Origin: Rhinopithecimicrobium faecis
Lineage (GTDB): Bacteria; Bacteroidota; Bacteroidia; Sphingobacteriales; Sphingobacteriaceae
Reading direction: 5' to 3'
Length of the DNA stretch: 64,000 nucleotides
Assembly (NCBI GenBank): GCA_017942165.1
Contig: JAGKSB010000002.1
Coordinates: 62,001 to 126,000 of the forward strand
The stretch's first letter is position 1. Each line of letters starts with the position of its first letter. A program made the position numbers and the translations under genes. Of the stretch, positions 15,590-23,860 are shown piece after piece. The notes beneath the pieces were generated by a model. It was not told the origin of the DNA, made no database searches, and saw nothing but the letters and a program-made list of their open reading frames with translations.

Positions 15590-16369
15590 TTACTGCGCTG
15601 GAGCTAACCGGTAGCTGCCATCGGCTTTTAATTCAGCTCTACCTAAGGCAAAACTACGAGCATGGTAAAACAGGAAAATCCATCCTGCCACCGACCCTTC
15701 GTCCCAATAATCCTGTCTACGCTGCTTGGAATCACGCCCATTGAAATCATATTTTGCAATGTAGTTATGAATGATCTGCTCCGGCTCCGGCAATACATCA
15801 CCACCAAAGAAATAATGCTCCCCCCCGGTGACAATATGAAAAGCTTGATGGTATTCTGTATGCCCACCATTCATTAAATAGGAAATCTCCTGGTTAACAA
15901 CGCCATCTCCTTCGACTAAAACCAAATTTCCGGAACGTTGAACAACATCGAAAATATCAGTTTTGTAGGACGGTGAAATGGCAGAATAGGCATCCTCCCA
16001 CTCTCCACGTTGCACAATATACTCCGCTTCAGGAAAGGCAATACGCCCTACGCCATCGTTAAAGTGTACCATGCCTCCCGTATGATCCTTATGCAGATGC
16101 GACATCAACACATACTTCACGTCCGAAGGATCAAAACCTAACTTACGGATATTATTATGAATTAATAAATTGCCCGCATCATCGGTAAATCCTAAACCTG
16201 TATCGCATAAGATTAGGCCTTCATTACCGACGATTAAGAATGGATGCACATCGACGAGCATAGCACCAGGGCGCTCTTCAAGGCTATGAATTTTGGAATC
16301 AAAGGGTACAAATTTCTTCGAACTATCGACAGAAAATGATCCTTCATATAAGGAATGAACTTCTAACAT
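15590..16369 (-). CDS. MBL-fold metallo-hydrolase
   Basis: A 259-aa metallo-beta-lactamase fold protein with the zinc motif H91-x-H93-x-D95-H96 (SHLHKDHTGG). Further ligands are in 'GGHTEYHQAFHIV' near residue 170 and 'FFGGDVLPEP' near 190. The C-terminal 'KQRRQDYWDEG...WIFLFYHAR' includes the last His. The overall pattern resembles the quorum-quenching lactonase and related branch, but the substrate is not readable. It is cytoplasmic, with no signal peptide. It is divergent from recJ (114 bp between starts) and has its own terminator at 15541-15564. Confidence 0.8.
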   Translation of the reverse strand: MLEVHSLYEGSFSVDSSKKFVPFDSKIHSLEERPGAMLVDVHPFLIVGNEGLILCDTGLGFTDDAGNLLIHNNIRKLGFDPSDVKYVLMSHLHKDHTGGMVHFNDGVGRIAFPEAEYIVQRGEWEDAYSAISPSYKTDIFDVVQRSGNLVLVEGDGVVNQEISYLMNGGHTEYHQAFHIVTGGEHYFFGGDVLPEPEQIIHNYIAKYDFNGRDSKQRRQDYWDEGSVAGWIFLFYHARSFALGRAELKADGSYRLAPAQ

Positions 16370-16483
16370 CTATATTCAATTGGAAATATGTAAGTTACAG
16401 TTTTTAAGCATACTTACCCTCTTTTTACATTAGGTTAGTAGCCCTACAAAATGTATATTTACACATAATAATCATGCAAAGAT

Positions 16484-18184
16484 ATGCAAAAAAGGTGGGT
16501 AGTAAAATCTAAAAGCGAAGTTAAAAAAATCAATCAGTTGGTTGATGAATTGCATCTACACCCAATTTTAACAGCTCTTCTCCTCAACAGAGGAATTGAA
16601 GATAAAAGTAATGCCGACCGCTTTTTCAATCCAGACCTTCAAGATTTACACAATCCTTTTTTAATGAAAGATATGGATCGTGCAATCTCTCGCATCGAAC
16701 AGGCTATTGGTCAAAATGAAAAAATCCTTATCTATGGCGATTATGACGTTGATGGCACCACAGCCGTCGCATTGATGTACAATTTTTTTAGAGAATTTCA
16801 CAGCCGTATTGAGTTTTATATCCCCGACCGCTATATGGAAGGCTATGGGATATCCATACAGGGGATAGATTACGCTGCTGCAAATAACTTCAGCTTAGTA
16901 ATTGCCCTCGATTGTGGCATCAAGGCCGTTGATGAAATTGCCTATGCCACAGCTAAAGGCATTGATTTTATAATTGGCGACCACCACCTCCCTGGCGAAC
17001 AAATACCTGCCGCAGTAGCCGTATTGGATCCCAAGCGCAGCGATTGCATGTATCCATACAAAGAGCTTACGGGTTGCGCCATAGGCTTTAAAATCGTCGA
17101 AGCTTTTATTCAAAAGAATAAAATGGATGTACAGCTCTGCTACCAATACTTGGATTTGGTTGCTGTAAGCATCGCTTCCGACATCGCTCCTATCACAGGG
17201 GAAAATAGAATCCTTACCCATTTCGGCCTTTCTAAATTAAATTCCAATCCCAACTGCGGGCTTCAAGCACTGATAGACCTTTCGTCCAATAAAAGCCGTA
17301 TATTTTCAATAAATGATATTGTTTTTCAAATAGGCCCACGTATCAATGCTGCAGGCCGCATTGAACATGCTAAAGATGCGGTAAAGCTCCTGATAGCAAA
17401 ATCCCTCCAAGAAGCTAAAGAGTACTCCGCAGTAATCGATGATCAAAATAATGTACGGAAGGACTTCGACCTACGTATTACCGAAGAAGCGTTACAACTT
17501 ATTGCACAGAATGAAGCGCTGATAGCGAAAAATTCTACTGTACTCTTCAAAGCCGATTGGCACAAAGGCGTAATAGGTATTGTTGCCTCTAGACTAATAG
17601 AGAAATATTACAAACCTACTATTATCTTAACAGAGACAAATGGCTACGTATCAGGATCCTGCAGATCTATAATAGGCTTTGACATTTATGAAGCCCTGCA
17701 AGATTGTGCCGATTTACTAACCCAATATGGGGGACATAAATATGCTGCAGGGTTAACCATGCCATTGGAAAATGTCAGCGCCTTCCAGCAACGTTTTGAG
17801 GAAGTGGTCACACAGCGTATCACCCAAGATATCCTTACCCAGGATATTTTAATAGATAGCAAACTCCAGCTTGCTGAAATCGACTATACATTTTCCAATA
17901 CACTTTTAAATTTTGAACCCTTCGGTCCGCATAATGAGTCCCCCCTATTCCTTTCCGAGCAGGTGCGACTTACTGCTGCTGCAACCATCGTGGGCACCAA
18001 TCATCTTAAATTTAATGTACAACAGCATAATACCCCTCCAATAGGATGTATAGCCTTTGGCTTAGCCAGCTACTTGGAACAGCTTAACAGCGGGAAGCCT
18101 TTCGATATATGCTATTCCATTGAAGAGAATTTATGGAGAGGCAAGAAGAATTTGCAATTAAACGTTAAAGCCATCCGTTATTAA
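16484..18184 (+). CDS. recJ: Single-stranded-DNA-specific exonuclease RecJ
   Basis: A 566-aa DHH-family nuclease of normal RecJ length. Motif I 'YGDYDVDGTTAVALMY' (near residue 85), motif III 'GDHHLPGE' (near 165, DHH) and motif IV 'GPRINAAGRIEHA' (near 288) form the two-metal centre. The DHHA1 domain has 'GVIGIVASRLIEKY' and 'GGHKYAAGLTM' (near 420), followed by the RecJ OB domain. RecJ degrades single-stranded DNA 5' to 3' in recombination, mismatch repair and fork rescue. A promoter for lptB overlaps its 3' end. Confidence 0.95.
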   Translation: MQKRWVVKSKSEVKKINQLVDELHLHPILTALLLNRGIEDKSNADRFFNPDLQDLHNPFLMKDMDRAISRIEQAIGQNEKILIYGDYDVDGTTAVALMYNFFREFHSRIEFYIPDRYMEGYGISIQGIDYAAANNFSLVIALDCGIKAVDEIAYATAKGIDFIIGDHHLPGEQIPAAVAVLDPKRSDCMYPYKELTGCAIGFKIVEAFIQKNKMDVQLCYQYLDLVAVSIASDIAPITGENRILTHFGLSKLNSNPNCGLQALIDLSSNKSRIFSINDIVFQIGPRINAAGRIEHAKDAVKLLIAKSLQEAKEYSAVIDDQNNVRKDFDLRITEEALQLIAQNEALIAKNSTVLFKADWHKGVIGIVASRLIEKYYKPTIILTETNGYVSGSCRSIIGFDIYEALQDCADLLTQYGGHKYAAGLTMPLENVSAFQQRFEEVVTQRITQDILTQDILIDSKLQLAEIDYTFSNTLLNFEPFGPHNESPLFLSEQVRLTAAATIVGTNHLKFNVQQHNTPPIGCIAFGLASYLEQLNSGKPFDICYSIEENLWRGKKNLQLNVKAIRY

Positions 18185-18186
18185 AA

Positions 18187-18194
18187 TATATTTG
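18187..18194 (+). promoter_or_regulatory. Candidate -7 element for lptB and the GH3 gene
   Basis: TATATTTG (TAnnTTTG) just after the recJ stop; predicted start near 18201, about 40 nt before lptB. Confidence 0.5.
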
Positions 18195-18239
18195 CGAAGA
18201 ATTTCGTAAATTCCAACACAATCAAGTAAAACGTCTATA

Positions 18240-18974
18240 ATGATACTTAGCGCACAAAATCTGATCAAGAAATACAAACAACGTACTGTTGTGAATGACG
18301 TATCCTTTCAAGTAGAACAAGGAGAAATTGTCGGGTTATTAGGGCCCAATGGAGCCGGAAAGACCACTTCTTTTTATATGATTGTAGGCTTAATAAAACC
18401 CAATGAGGGCAAGGTCTTTTTAGATGATATTGAAATCACTCAAGATGCCATGTACCAACGTGCACAGCGTGGCATTGGCTACCTAGCACAGGAAGCTTCG
18501 GTATTCCGTAAACTATCTGTGGAAGACAATATCCTTGCTGTACTCGAGATTCACTACAGCAATAAGGCCGAACGCCTAGCGAAATTGGAAGAGCTTCTAA
18601 CGGAATTCTCCCTACACCGCGTACGCAAAAATCGCGGCGACCTCTTGTCAGGTGGGGAACGTAGACGTACAGAGATTGCGCGTGCTTTAGCTGCAAACCC
18701 AGCCTTTATCCTATTAGATGAGCCTTTTGCTGGGGTAGATCCAATTGCCGTGGAAGAGATTCAAACCATCGTAGCGAAATTAAAAACTAGAAATATCGGA
18801 ATCCTTATCACGGATCACAATGTTCAGGAGACCCTTTCTATTACCGATCGCGCCTACCTCTTGACCGAAGGAAAGATTATGCTGACAGGAACACCCGAAG
18901 AAATTGCGTCCAATGAATTAGCACGTAAATTCTATTTAGGTAGACACTTCGAATTACGCAGAAAAAAACTTTAA
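18240..18974 (+). CDS. lptB: LPS export ABC transporter ATP-binding protein LptB
   Basis: A 244-aa ABC ATPase. Walker A is GPNGAGKT (residues 35-42), the Q-loop is in 'YLAQEASVFRKLSVEDNI', the signature is 'LSGGERRRTEIARALA', Walker B is 'FILLDEPFAGVDP' and the switch His is in 'ILITDHNVQETL'. The 'R-KLSVEDNI-AVLE' and 'LSGGERRR-EIARALA' segments are characteristic of LptB. LptB powers LptFG to extract LPS from the inner membrane and push it along the Lpt bridge. The GH3-family gene follows after 10 bp, so the two are co-transcribed. Confidence 0.93.
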   Translation: MILSAQNLIKKYKQRTVVNDVSFQVEQGEIVGLLGPNGAGKTTSFYMIVGLIKPNEGKVFLDDIEITQDAMYQRAQRGIGYLAQEASVFRKLSVEDNILAVLEIHYSNKAERLAKLEELLTEFSLHRVRKNRGDLLSGGERRRTEIARALAANPAFILLDEPFAGVDPIAVEEIQTIVAKLKTRNIGILITDHNVQETLSITDRAYLLTEGKIMLTGTPEEIASNELARKFYLGRHFELRRKKL

Positions 18975-18984
18975 CCTTCAAGCT

Positions 18985-20502
18985 ATGGCAATCCTTAATT
19001 CTCTGTTCACTTGGTTTATGAAAAAGCGTATCCATCAGATTGAGCTTTTTATGAAATATCCACATGAAGTTCAAGAAGAATGGTTTCAAAGTTTAATTGC
19101 GACAGCGGAAGCTACAGAATGGGGGAAAAAATACGACTACAACTCCATATTAACTCCTCAAGAGTTTAAAGACAGGGTGCCTATCCAAGATTACGACAGC
19201 ATTAAAGGCTATATTGATCGTATGATCAAGGGTGAACAAAATATTTTATGGCCCTCAGACATCAAGTGGTTTGCCAAATCCTCGGGCACGACTTCAGACC
19301 GCAGTAAATTTATTCCCGTGAGTATGGAAGCCTTGGAGGAATGCCATTTTCAGGGAGGAAAAGATATGCTGACGGTATACTGTCATAATAGACCTGACAA
19401 TAAAATATTTGGCGGGAAGGCTGTAATCTTAGGAGGCTCCTCGCAGATCAATAGCTTTAATGCTGAATCCTACTATGGCGATCTTTCTTCTATCATTATT
19501 CGAAACTTACCTTTCTGGGTAGAGATAAAACGCACCCCCACTTTGGAGGTTACCCTAAACCCGAATTTCGAAGAAAAGATTGAGCGTGTAGCACAGATTA
19601 CAAGTAAACAGGATGTTACTAATTTAGCCGGCGTCCCTACTTGGAATGTCGTCCTTGCTAAGCGCATCCTAGAAATTACAGGCAAGGATAATTTACTGGA
19701 AGTATGGCCTAACTTAGAATTCTACAGCCATGGTGGCGTCAGCTTTAAGCCTTACCGCGAGCAGTTCAAGCAGTTTATCCCATCGGACAGCATGTACTAT
19801 TTGGAAAATTATAATGCCTCGGAAGGGTATTTTGCGCTGCAAGATCAATCCGACTCCGAAGACTTACTCCTTATGCTTGACTATGGTATCTACTACGAGT
19901 TTATGCCGATAGAAAATCTCCACCATGAACAGCCTAAAACACTCGCATTACATGAGGTAGAACTGAATAAAAACTATGCGTTAATTATCACTACAAATGC
20001 AGGATTATGGCGCTATATGCTCGGGGATACCATTAAATTTACCAACCTTAGTCCTTATAGGATACAAATTACAGGACGTACAAAACAATATATAAACACC
20101 TTTGGGGAGGAATTAATTGTGGATAATGCAGATTCAGCAATTCAAAAAGCCGCTTCAATAACACATGCCATCGTCAAAGATTACACCGCAGGACCGATCT
20201 ATTTTAAAGAAGATAAAGCGGGAGGGCATGAATGGATTATAGAGTTTGAAAAATTACCCGACAACTATGAGACCTTCTGCCAGCTACTGGATCAAGAACT
20301 CCGCGCCATAAATTCAGATTATGATGCCAAGAGGTTTAACAATATGGCTTTGCAATTCCCCGTAATCCATAACGCTCCGGAAAATACTTTTTTTGCCTGG
20401 ATGAAAGCTAGAAATAAACTCGGAGGACAGCATAAAGTTCCACGCCTAGCAAATAATAGAGATTACCTAGACCCCATTCTAGCAATGATGAGAAAAGACT
20501 AA
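18985..20502 (+). CDS. GH3 auxin-responsive promoter family protein (acyl-adenylate-forming)
   Basis: A 505-aa protein of the GH3 superfamily. The ATP-binding motif 'FAKSSGTTSDRSKFIPVS' lies near residues 93-110. 'YLENYNASEGYFALQDQ' near 271 and 'YMLGDTIKFTN..PYRIQITGRTKQYINTFGEEL' near 345-380 are the other adenylation motifs. Plant GH3 proteins join amino acids to hormones through acyl-AMP. Bacterial members are common in Bacteroidota with no proven substrate. It is the second gene of the lptB unit, so a link to envelope lipid or acyl metabolism is possible but only inferred. Confidence 0.85.
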   Translation: MAILNSLFTWFMKKRIHQIELFMKYPHEVQEEWFQSLIATAEATEWGKKYDYNSILTPQEFKDRVPIQDYDSIKGYIDRMIKGEQNILWPSDIKWFAKSSGTTSDRSKFIPVSMEALEECHFQGGKDMLTVYCHNRPDNKIFGGKAVILGGSSQINSFNAESYYGDLSSIIIRNLPFWVEIKRTPTLEVTLNPNFEEKIERVAQITSKQDVTNLAGVPTWNVVLAKRILEITGKDNLLEVWPNLEFYSHGGVSFKPYREQFKQFIPSDSMYYLENYNASEGYFALQDQSDSEDLLLMLDYGIYYEFMPIENLHHEQPKTLALHEVELNKNYALIITTNAGLWRYMLGDTIKFTNLSPYRIQITGRTKQYINTFGEELIVDNADSAIQKAASITHAIVKDYTAGPIYFKEDKAGGHEWIIEFEKLPDNYETFCQLLDQELRAINSDYDAKRFNNMALQFPVIHNAPENTFFAWMKARNKLGGQHKVPRLANNRDYLDPILAMMRKD

Positions 20503-21107
20503 CCACATAAAATAATATAGGTAATCTCTGGAATTATTCACCTTGAAATTACCTATACTAAAACCACTTTCTGAATGGTTAAGGCCTTACAGCCCGATTG
20601 TAGAAGAAAACTACAAAACCCAGAAAAAATTTAACTTTCTCATTTAAATTAGCATTCTTTGGTTTCACATTTTTTCCTACATAAGTTGACATTGAACGAC
20701 GGCTCAATGACGGATGTGGATTTTGAAAAGTTTGCATACTGTTTTTTTTAAAATAGATTGAGTTAATAATTGTATCCTCCACTTCACTACATCCCACAAA
20801 ATAAATTGAGGGATGAATCCAACTCTCAGGTTGAAATCTATATTTCAAAAAATATGCCACAGGAGAAAAAAAACAATTAATGTAATCACAATCACTTAAT
20901 CCCCGTAAAGTCGACCCAAATTCATTAAAATATTATCAGCTTACTGACATGAATTGTGCTAAAATGAAATCATTTTGTCATAATTAATATACATTTCTTA
21001 AAATCGGAAAGTAGGAGAAAAATAAATGCATCCATTTTCCATGCTATAGCGCTTTATTAACAGTTTTTTTTCATAAATTAGCTTCCACGAACTAACTTAT
21101 TAAGAAG
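20503..21107. other. 605-bp gap between the GH3 gene and ilvE
   Basis: A+T-rich and mostly non-coding. It contains an inverted repeat TATAGGTAAT / ATTACCTATA (20516-20525 and 20548-20557) soon after the GH3 stop, a doubtful 52-codon minus-strand frame (20579-20737), and the inverted repeat AAAATGA-AA-TCATTTT inside 20941-21000. No clear TAnnTTTG element precedes ilvE. No tRNA-like or riboswitch-like fold was recognised by eye. Confidence 0.5.
20579..20737 (-). CDS. Possible 52-aa single-span membrane protein (doubtful)
   Basis: A frame of 52 codons starting MQTFQNPHPSLSRRS, with a hydrophobic stretch near the C-terminus (KFFLGFVVFFYN) after a basic region (GKNVKPKNANLNEKVK). It sits alone in a long gap. 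A near-match to the promoter motif (TTATTTTG) lies upstream on the minus strand, and a 10-bp inverted repeat (20516-20557) lies downstream. I do not recognise the sequence. Its composition could be chance; the longer version from 20860 looks even less protein-like. Confidence 0.25.
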   Translation of the reverse strand: MQTFQNPHPSLSRRSMSTYVGKNVKPKNANLNEKVKFFLGFVVFFYNRAVRP

Positions 21108-22181
21108 ATGAGCGTGACTGAGACGTATCCAATACGCGTAGAGCTGACCAAAGAATCCAAACTCTCGCAAGTAGATTTTAATGATCTAAAATTTGGTAAA
21201 ATTTTAGCTGACCACATGTTGGTAGCAGAGTATGAGGATGGTGTATGGACGGACGTCAAAATTGTACCTTACGGAGATTTAACAATTAGCCCTTCCATGT
21301 CTGCACTACATTACGGACAAGCGATATTTGAAGGTATCAAAGCGTATAAATTCGCCGACGGTACGGTTAGTATATTCAGACCAGAGAAAAACTTTGAACG
21401 TTTTAATTTATCTGCTCAACGCTTAGAGATGCCTGCCGTTCCGGAAGAGATCTTTATGGGTGGCTTAAAGAAATTATTGTCCATAGACAGTGAATGGGTT
21501 CCTTCAGTAGAGGGTGCAGCCCTTTATATTCGTCCCTTTATGTTTGCTACAGAAGCAGCTTTAGGTGTACACCCTTCTATTTCCTATAAATTTGTTATTA
21601 TTACAGGTCCCGTTGGAGCATATTATAACAAACCTTTACGCTTAAAAGTGGAGACGCATTACACGCGTGCTGCACAAGGTGGTGTAGGATTCTCAAAAAA
21701 TGCTGGAAACTACGCCCTTTCACTCTACCCGACACGCATTGCCAATGATGAAGGCTTTGACCAATTAATATGGACCGATGCGAAGGAGCATAAATATATT
21801 GAAGAAGCAGGTACCGCGAATTTAATATTCCGTATCGGTGACACGATTATCACACCAGATGGTGAGACTATCTTACATGGTGTAACGCGTCGCTCAATTA
21901 TTGAGCTTGCCAACAAATGGGGTTATAAAGCAGAGCAAAGAACGGTATCTGTACAGGAATTAATCGACGGTATCAAAGCTGGAGAGGTTTCTGAAGCTTT
22001 TGCAGCAGGTACTGCAGCAACATTAACACCGATATCTGTGATTGGATTTGAAGGCCAGACGTATGAATTACCGCCCGTAGAAGGACGTGAATTCTCAACC
22101 AAAGTATTAACCTACTTAAATGATTTACGCTATGGAAGAGTAGCGGATGAATTAGGATGGAATACCCTCGTTGGAAAATAA
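21108..22181 (+). CDS. ilvE: Branched-chain amino acid aminotransferase
   Basis: A 357-aa fold-type IV PLP enzyme of the long (type II, BCAT-like) branch. 'HYGQAIFEGIKAYKFADG' near residue 68 and 'LYIRPFMFATEAALGV' near 140 are substrate-pocket segments. Lys197 in 'GFSKNAGNYALS' is the aligned PLP-binding lysine. 'IEEAGTANLIF' and 'GVTRRSIIELA' hold the phosphate group. It transfers the amino group between glutamate and leucine, isoleucine or valine in the cytoplasm. It stands alone, with a strong shared terminator after it and none of the ilv/leu genes nearby. Confidence 0.93.
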   Translation: MSVTETYPIRVELTKESKLSQVDFNDLKFGKILADHMLVAEYEDGVWTDVKIVPYGDLTISPSMSALHYGQAIFEGIKAYKFADGTVSIFRPEKNFERFNLSAQRLEMPAVPEEIFMGGLKKLLSIDSEWVPSVEGAALYIRPFMFATEAALGVHPSISYKFVIITGPVGAYYNKPLRLKVETHYTRAAQGGVGFSKNAGNYALSLYPTRIANDEGFDQLIWTDAKEHKYIEEAGTANLIFRIGDTIITPDGETILHGVTRRSIIELANKWGYKAEQRTVSVQELIDGIKAGEVSEAFAAGTAATLTPISVIGFEGQTYELPPVEGREFSTKVLTYLNDLRYGRVADELGWNTLVGK

Positions 22182-22227
22182 AATCAGCTGACAATTTACA
22201 TACCATTCAAAAGCTTATATACAATAC

Positions 22228-22259
22228 AAAAAGCCCTTTTCAAATGAAAAGGGCTTTTT
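22228..22259. terminator. Bidirectional terminator between ilvE and miaA
   Basis: Perfect 15-bp stem (22228-22242 / 22245-22259) with a 2-nt loop, an A-run left and a T-run right. It lies between convergent genes. Confidence 0.88.
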
Positions 22260-22298
22260 ATGTTATTAACAAAATATATTATTATCAAAATTAGCTTA

Positions 22299-23210
22299 CT
22301 ACCTCAGGGAATCAGCTTTTTGTTCAGTTATATATGCCATAATATTGGACCAATCGGTCGGCTCAAACCACTGCGTTTGCTGATCTTTATGAAACCAGGT
22401 TAACTGACGTTTAGCATAGCGGCGAGAATTTTGTTTGACTTTCTCTACTGCTTCTGACAAACTTAGAGAACCCTCCAAATAGTCGAAAATCTCCGCATAG
22501 CCCACTGTCTGCAATGCCGGTAAGCTGCGAAACTCCATTAGTGAAGTGACCTCTTCAATCAAGCCCTCCTGCAGCATCTTATCGACACGTAAATTGATAC
22601 GCTCATATAATTTAGCGCGATCCATTGTTAAGCCAATGGTAACTATCCGAAATGGACGCTTCTGCAAAGCATTTTTTCGGAAGCTAGAGAAAGGTAATCC
22701 TGTAGATTCACACACTTCCAAAGCGCGGATGATACGCTGCGGATTATGCTGATCTACTTCTTTATAGTAAGCAGGATCTAATGCTGCGAGACGCGCTTGT
22801 AAAGGGGCAATACCCTGTGCTTCGAATTCCGCATTTAAACGATCCCGAACCCCAGGCGTGGCTTTAGGAAGGTTGTCTAAACCCTCACATACTGCTTTTA
22901 CAAACAGCCCCGAGCCGCCTACCATAACCACTTCATCCTGTGTCTTAAAGAGCTCTTCCAATTTCGCTAGAGCGTCAACCTCAAAATCTCCGGCAGAATA
23001 GGGCGTCTCTAAAGAGTGTGAATCGATGAAGTAATGGGGTGCTGCAGCTTGCTCTTCCAAAGAAGGCTTTGCTGTGCCAATTGCCATCTCACGATAAAAC
23101 TGCCGCGAATCGGCGGAAATAATAGCCGTCTGAAAATGCTGCGCCAGCTGTATGGCTAAAGCCGTCTTTCCTACAGCGGTAGGACCTACAACGACAAGTA
23201 AAGTCTTCAT
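22299..23210 (-). CDS. miaA: tRNA dimethylallyltransferase MiaA
   Basis: A 303-aa enzyme. The P-loop GPTAVGKTALA (residues 8-18) and 'ISADSRQFYREMAIGTAKPS' are the DSRQ-type substrate loops. 'PHYFIDS', 'VVMVGGSGLFVKAVCEGLD' and 'NPQRIIRALEVCESTG' complete the family pattern, and 'RRYAKRQLTWFHKD' near the end binds the anticodon loop. It adds a dimethylallyl group to A37 of tRNAs reading UNN codons. Its start codon overlaps the stop of the upstream pRiA4b-like gene (TAATG arrangement), showing translational coupling. Confidence 0.95.
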   Translation of the reverse strand: MKTLLVVVGPTAVGKTALAIQLAQHFQTAIISADSRQFYREMAIGTAKPSLEEQAAAPHYFIDSHSLETPYSAGDFEVDALAKLEELFKTQDEVVMVGGSGLFVKAVCEGLDNLPKATPGVRDRLNAEFEAQGIAPLQARLAALDPAYYKEVDQHNPQRIIRALEVCESTGLPFSSFRKNALQKRPFRIVTIGLTMDRAKLYERINLRVDKMLQEGLIEEVTSLMEFRSLPALQTVGYAEIFDYLEGSLSLSEAVEKVKQNSRRYAKRQLTWFHKDQQTQWFEPTDWSNIMAYITEQKADSLR

Positions 23211-23791
23211 TAATACTCGTCTTCGAAACCGGAAGATTTCTCGGAGGAAGCTTCACCTTCTTCTGTTTCGTCGCCATCAAAAAGATCGAAATCTTCTTCA
23301 TCATCCACCCCATAAACAGTTTCATCTAAGAACTCATCATCGTCTTCCTTTAATGCTGAAGCCTCATCTAAAGTAGCAAAACCAGCAATTTTCGGCGCAA
23401 GGCCTACAGATTTAAAGATTGCAGGATAGCTCTTTCCTTCTTCTTCTTTTAGAATCTTAATCAGTTCTACATGAAATTCGTAAGGACGATCGAAGTTATA
23501 GATATAGTAAAACTTCTGATGAGGGTCATCAATAAATTTACTTAAACGTACGGCATCCATTACTAGAACTTCCGCAGCTACTTTACGCGCCGCAGGTAAA
23601 AGGGCAATTTCTGTTCCTTTTTTCCACTGGTCATTGCTCACATAAAAAGAAGATGATACTTCTGTAGCATAGTTCGTAGACTGATGAATTGCTTCGTGCA
23701 AATCTAAAAATGTACTCTTGGAAGGCATATCTATCTCACGGTAGATGTCCTCGTAATCTTCAAAAGAAACCTTAAATCTGTAAATTGCCAT
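23210..23791 (-). CDS. Plasmid pRiA4b ORF-3-like protein
   Basis: A 193-aa protein. The N-terminal about 135 residues match the pRiA4b ORF-3-like fold: 'YRFKVSFEDYEDIYREIDMPSKSTFLDLHEAIHQSTNY' at the start and 'KFYYIYNFDRPYEFHVELIKI' near residue 105. The C-terminal tail is strongly acidic (DEEDFDLFDGDETEEGEASSE pattern) and likely disordered. The family occurs on plasmids and chromosomes and has no proven function. Overlap with miaA suggests it is an ordinary chromosomal gene here, perhaps tied to tRNA or translation. Confidence 0.75.
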   Translation of the reverse strand: MAIYRFKVSFEDYEDIYREIDMPSKSTFLDLHEAIHQSTNYATEVSSSFYVSNDQWKKGTEIALLPAARKVAAEVLVMDAVRLSKFIDDPHQKFYYIYNFDRPYEFHVELIKILKEEEGKSYPAIFKSVGLAPKIAGFATLDEASALKEDDDEFLDETVYGVDDEEDFDLFDGDETEEGEASSEKSSGFEDEY

Positions 23792-23860
23792 TTTTTTTTA
23801 CATTTATATTTTCCGTCGGCACCTGCTGTGGTAACCTGCGTATTAGTTTTTAAAATTAGA

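Noticed and set aside
20516..20557. Terminator for the GH3 gene
   Set aside because: The inverted repeat has a 22-nt loop and no T-run on the plus strand, so it is reported only as part of the gap.
23210..23791. Plasmid-derived or transposon gene, suggested by the name pRiA4b ORF-3
   Set aside because: The gene overlaps miaA in a coupled arrangement, no transposase, plasmid or repeat boundary lies nearby, and the family is common on Bacteroidota chromosomes.
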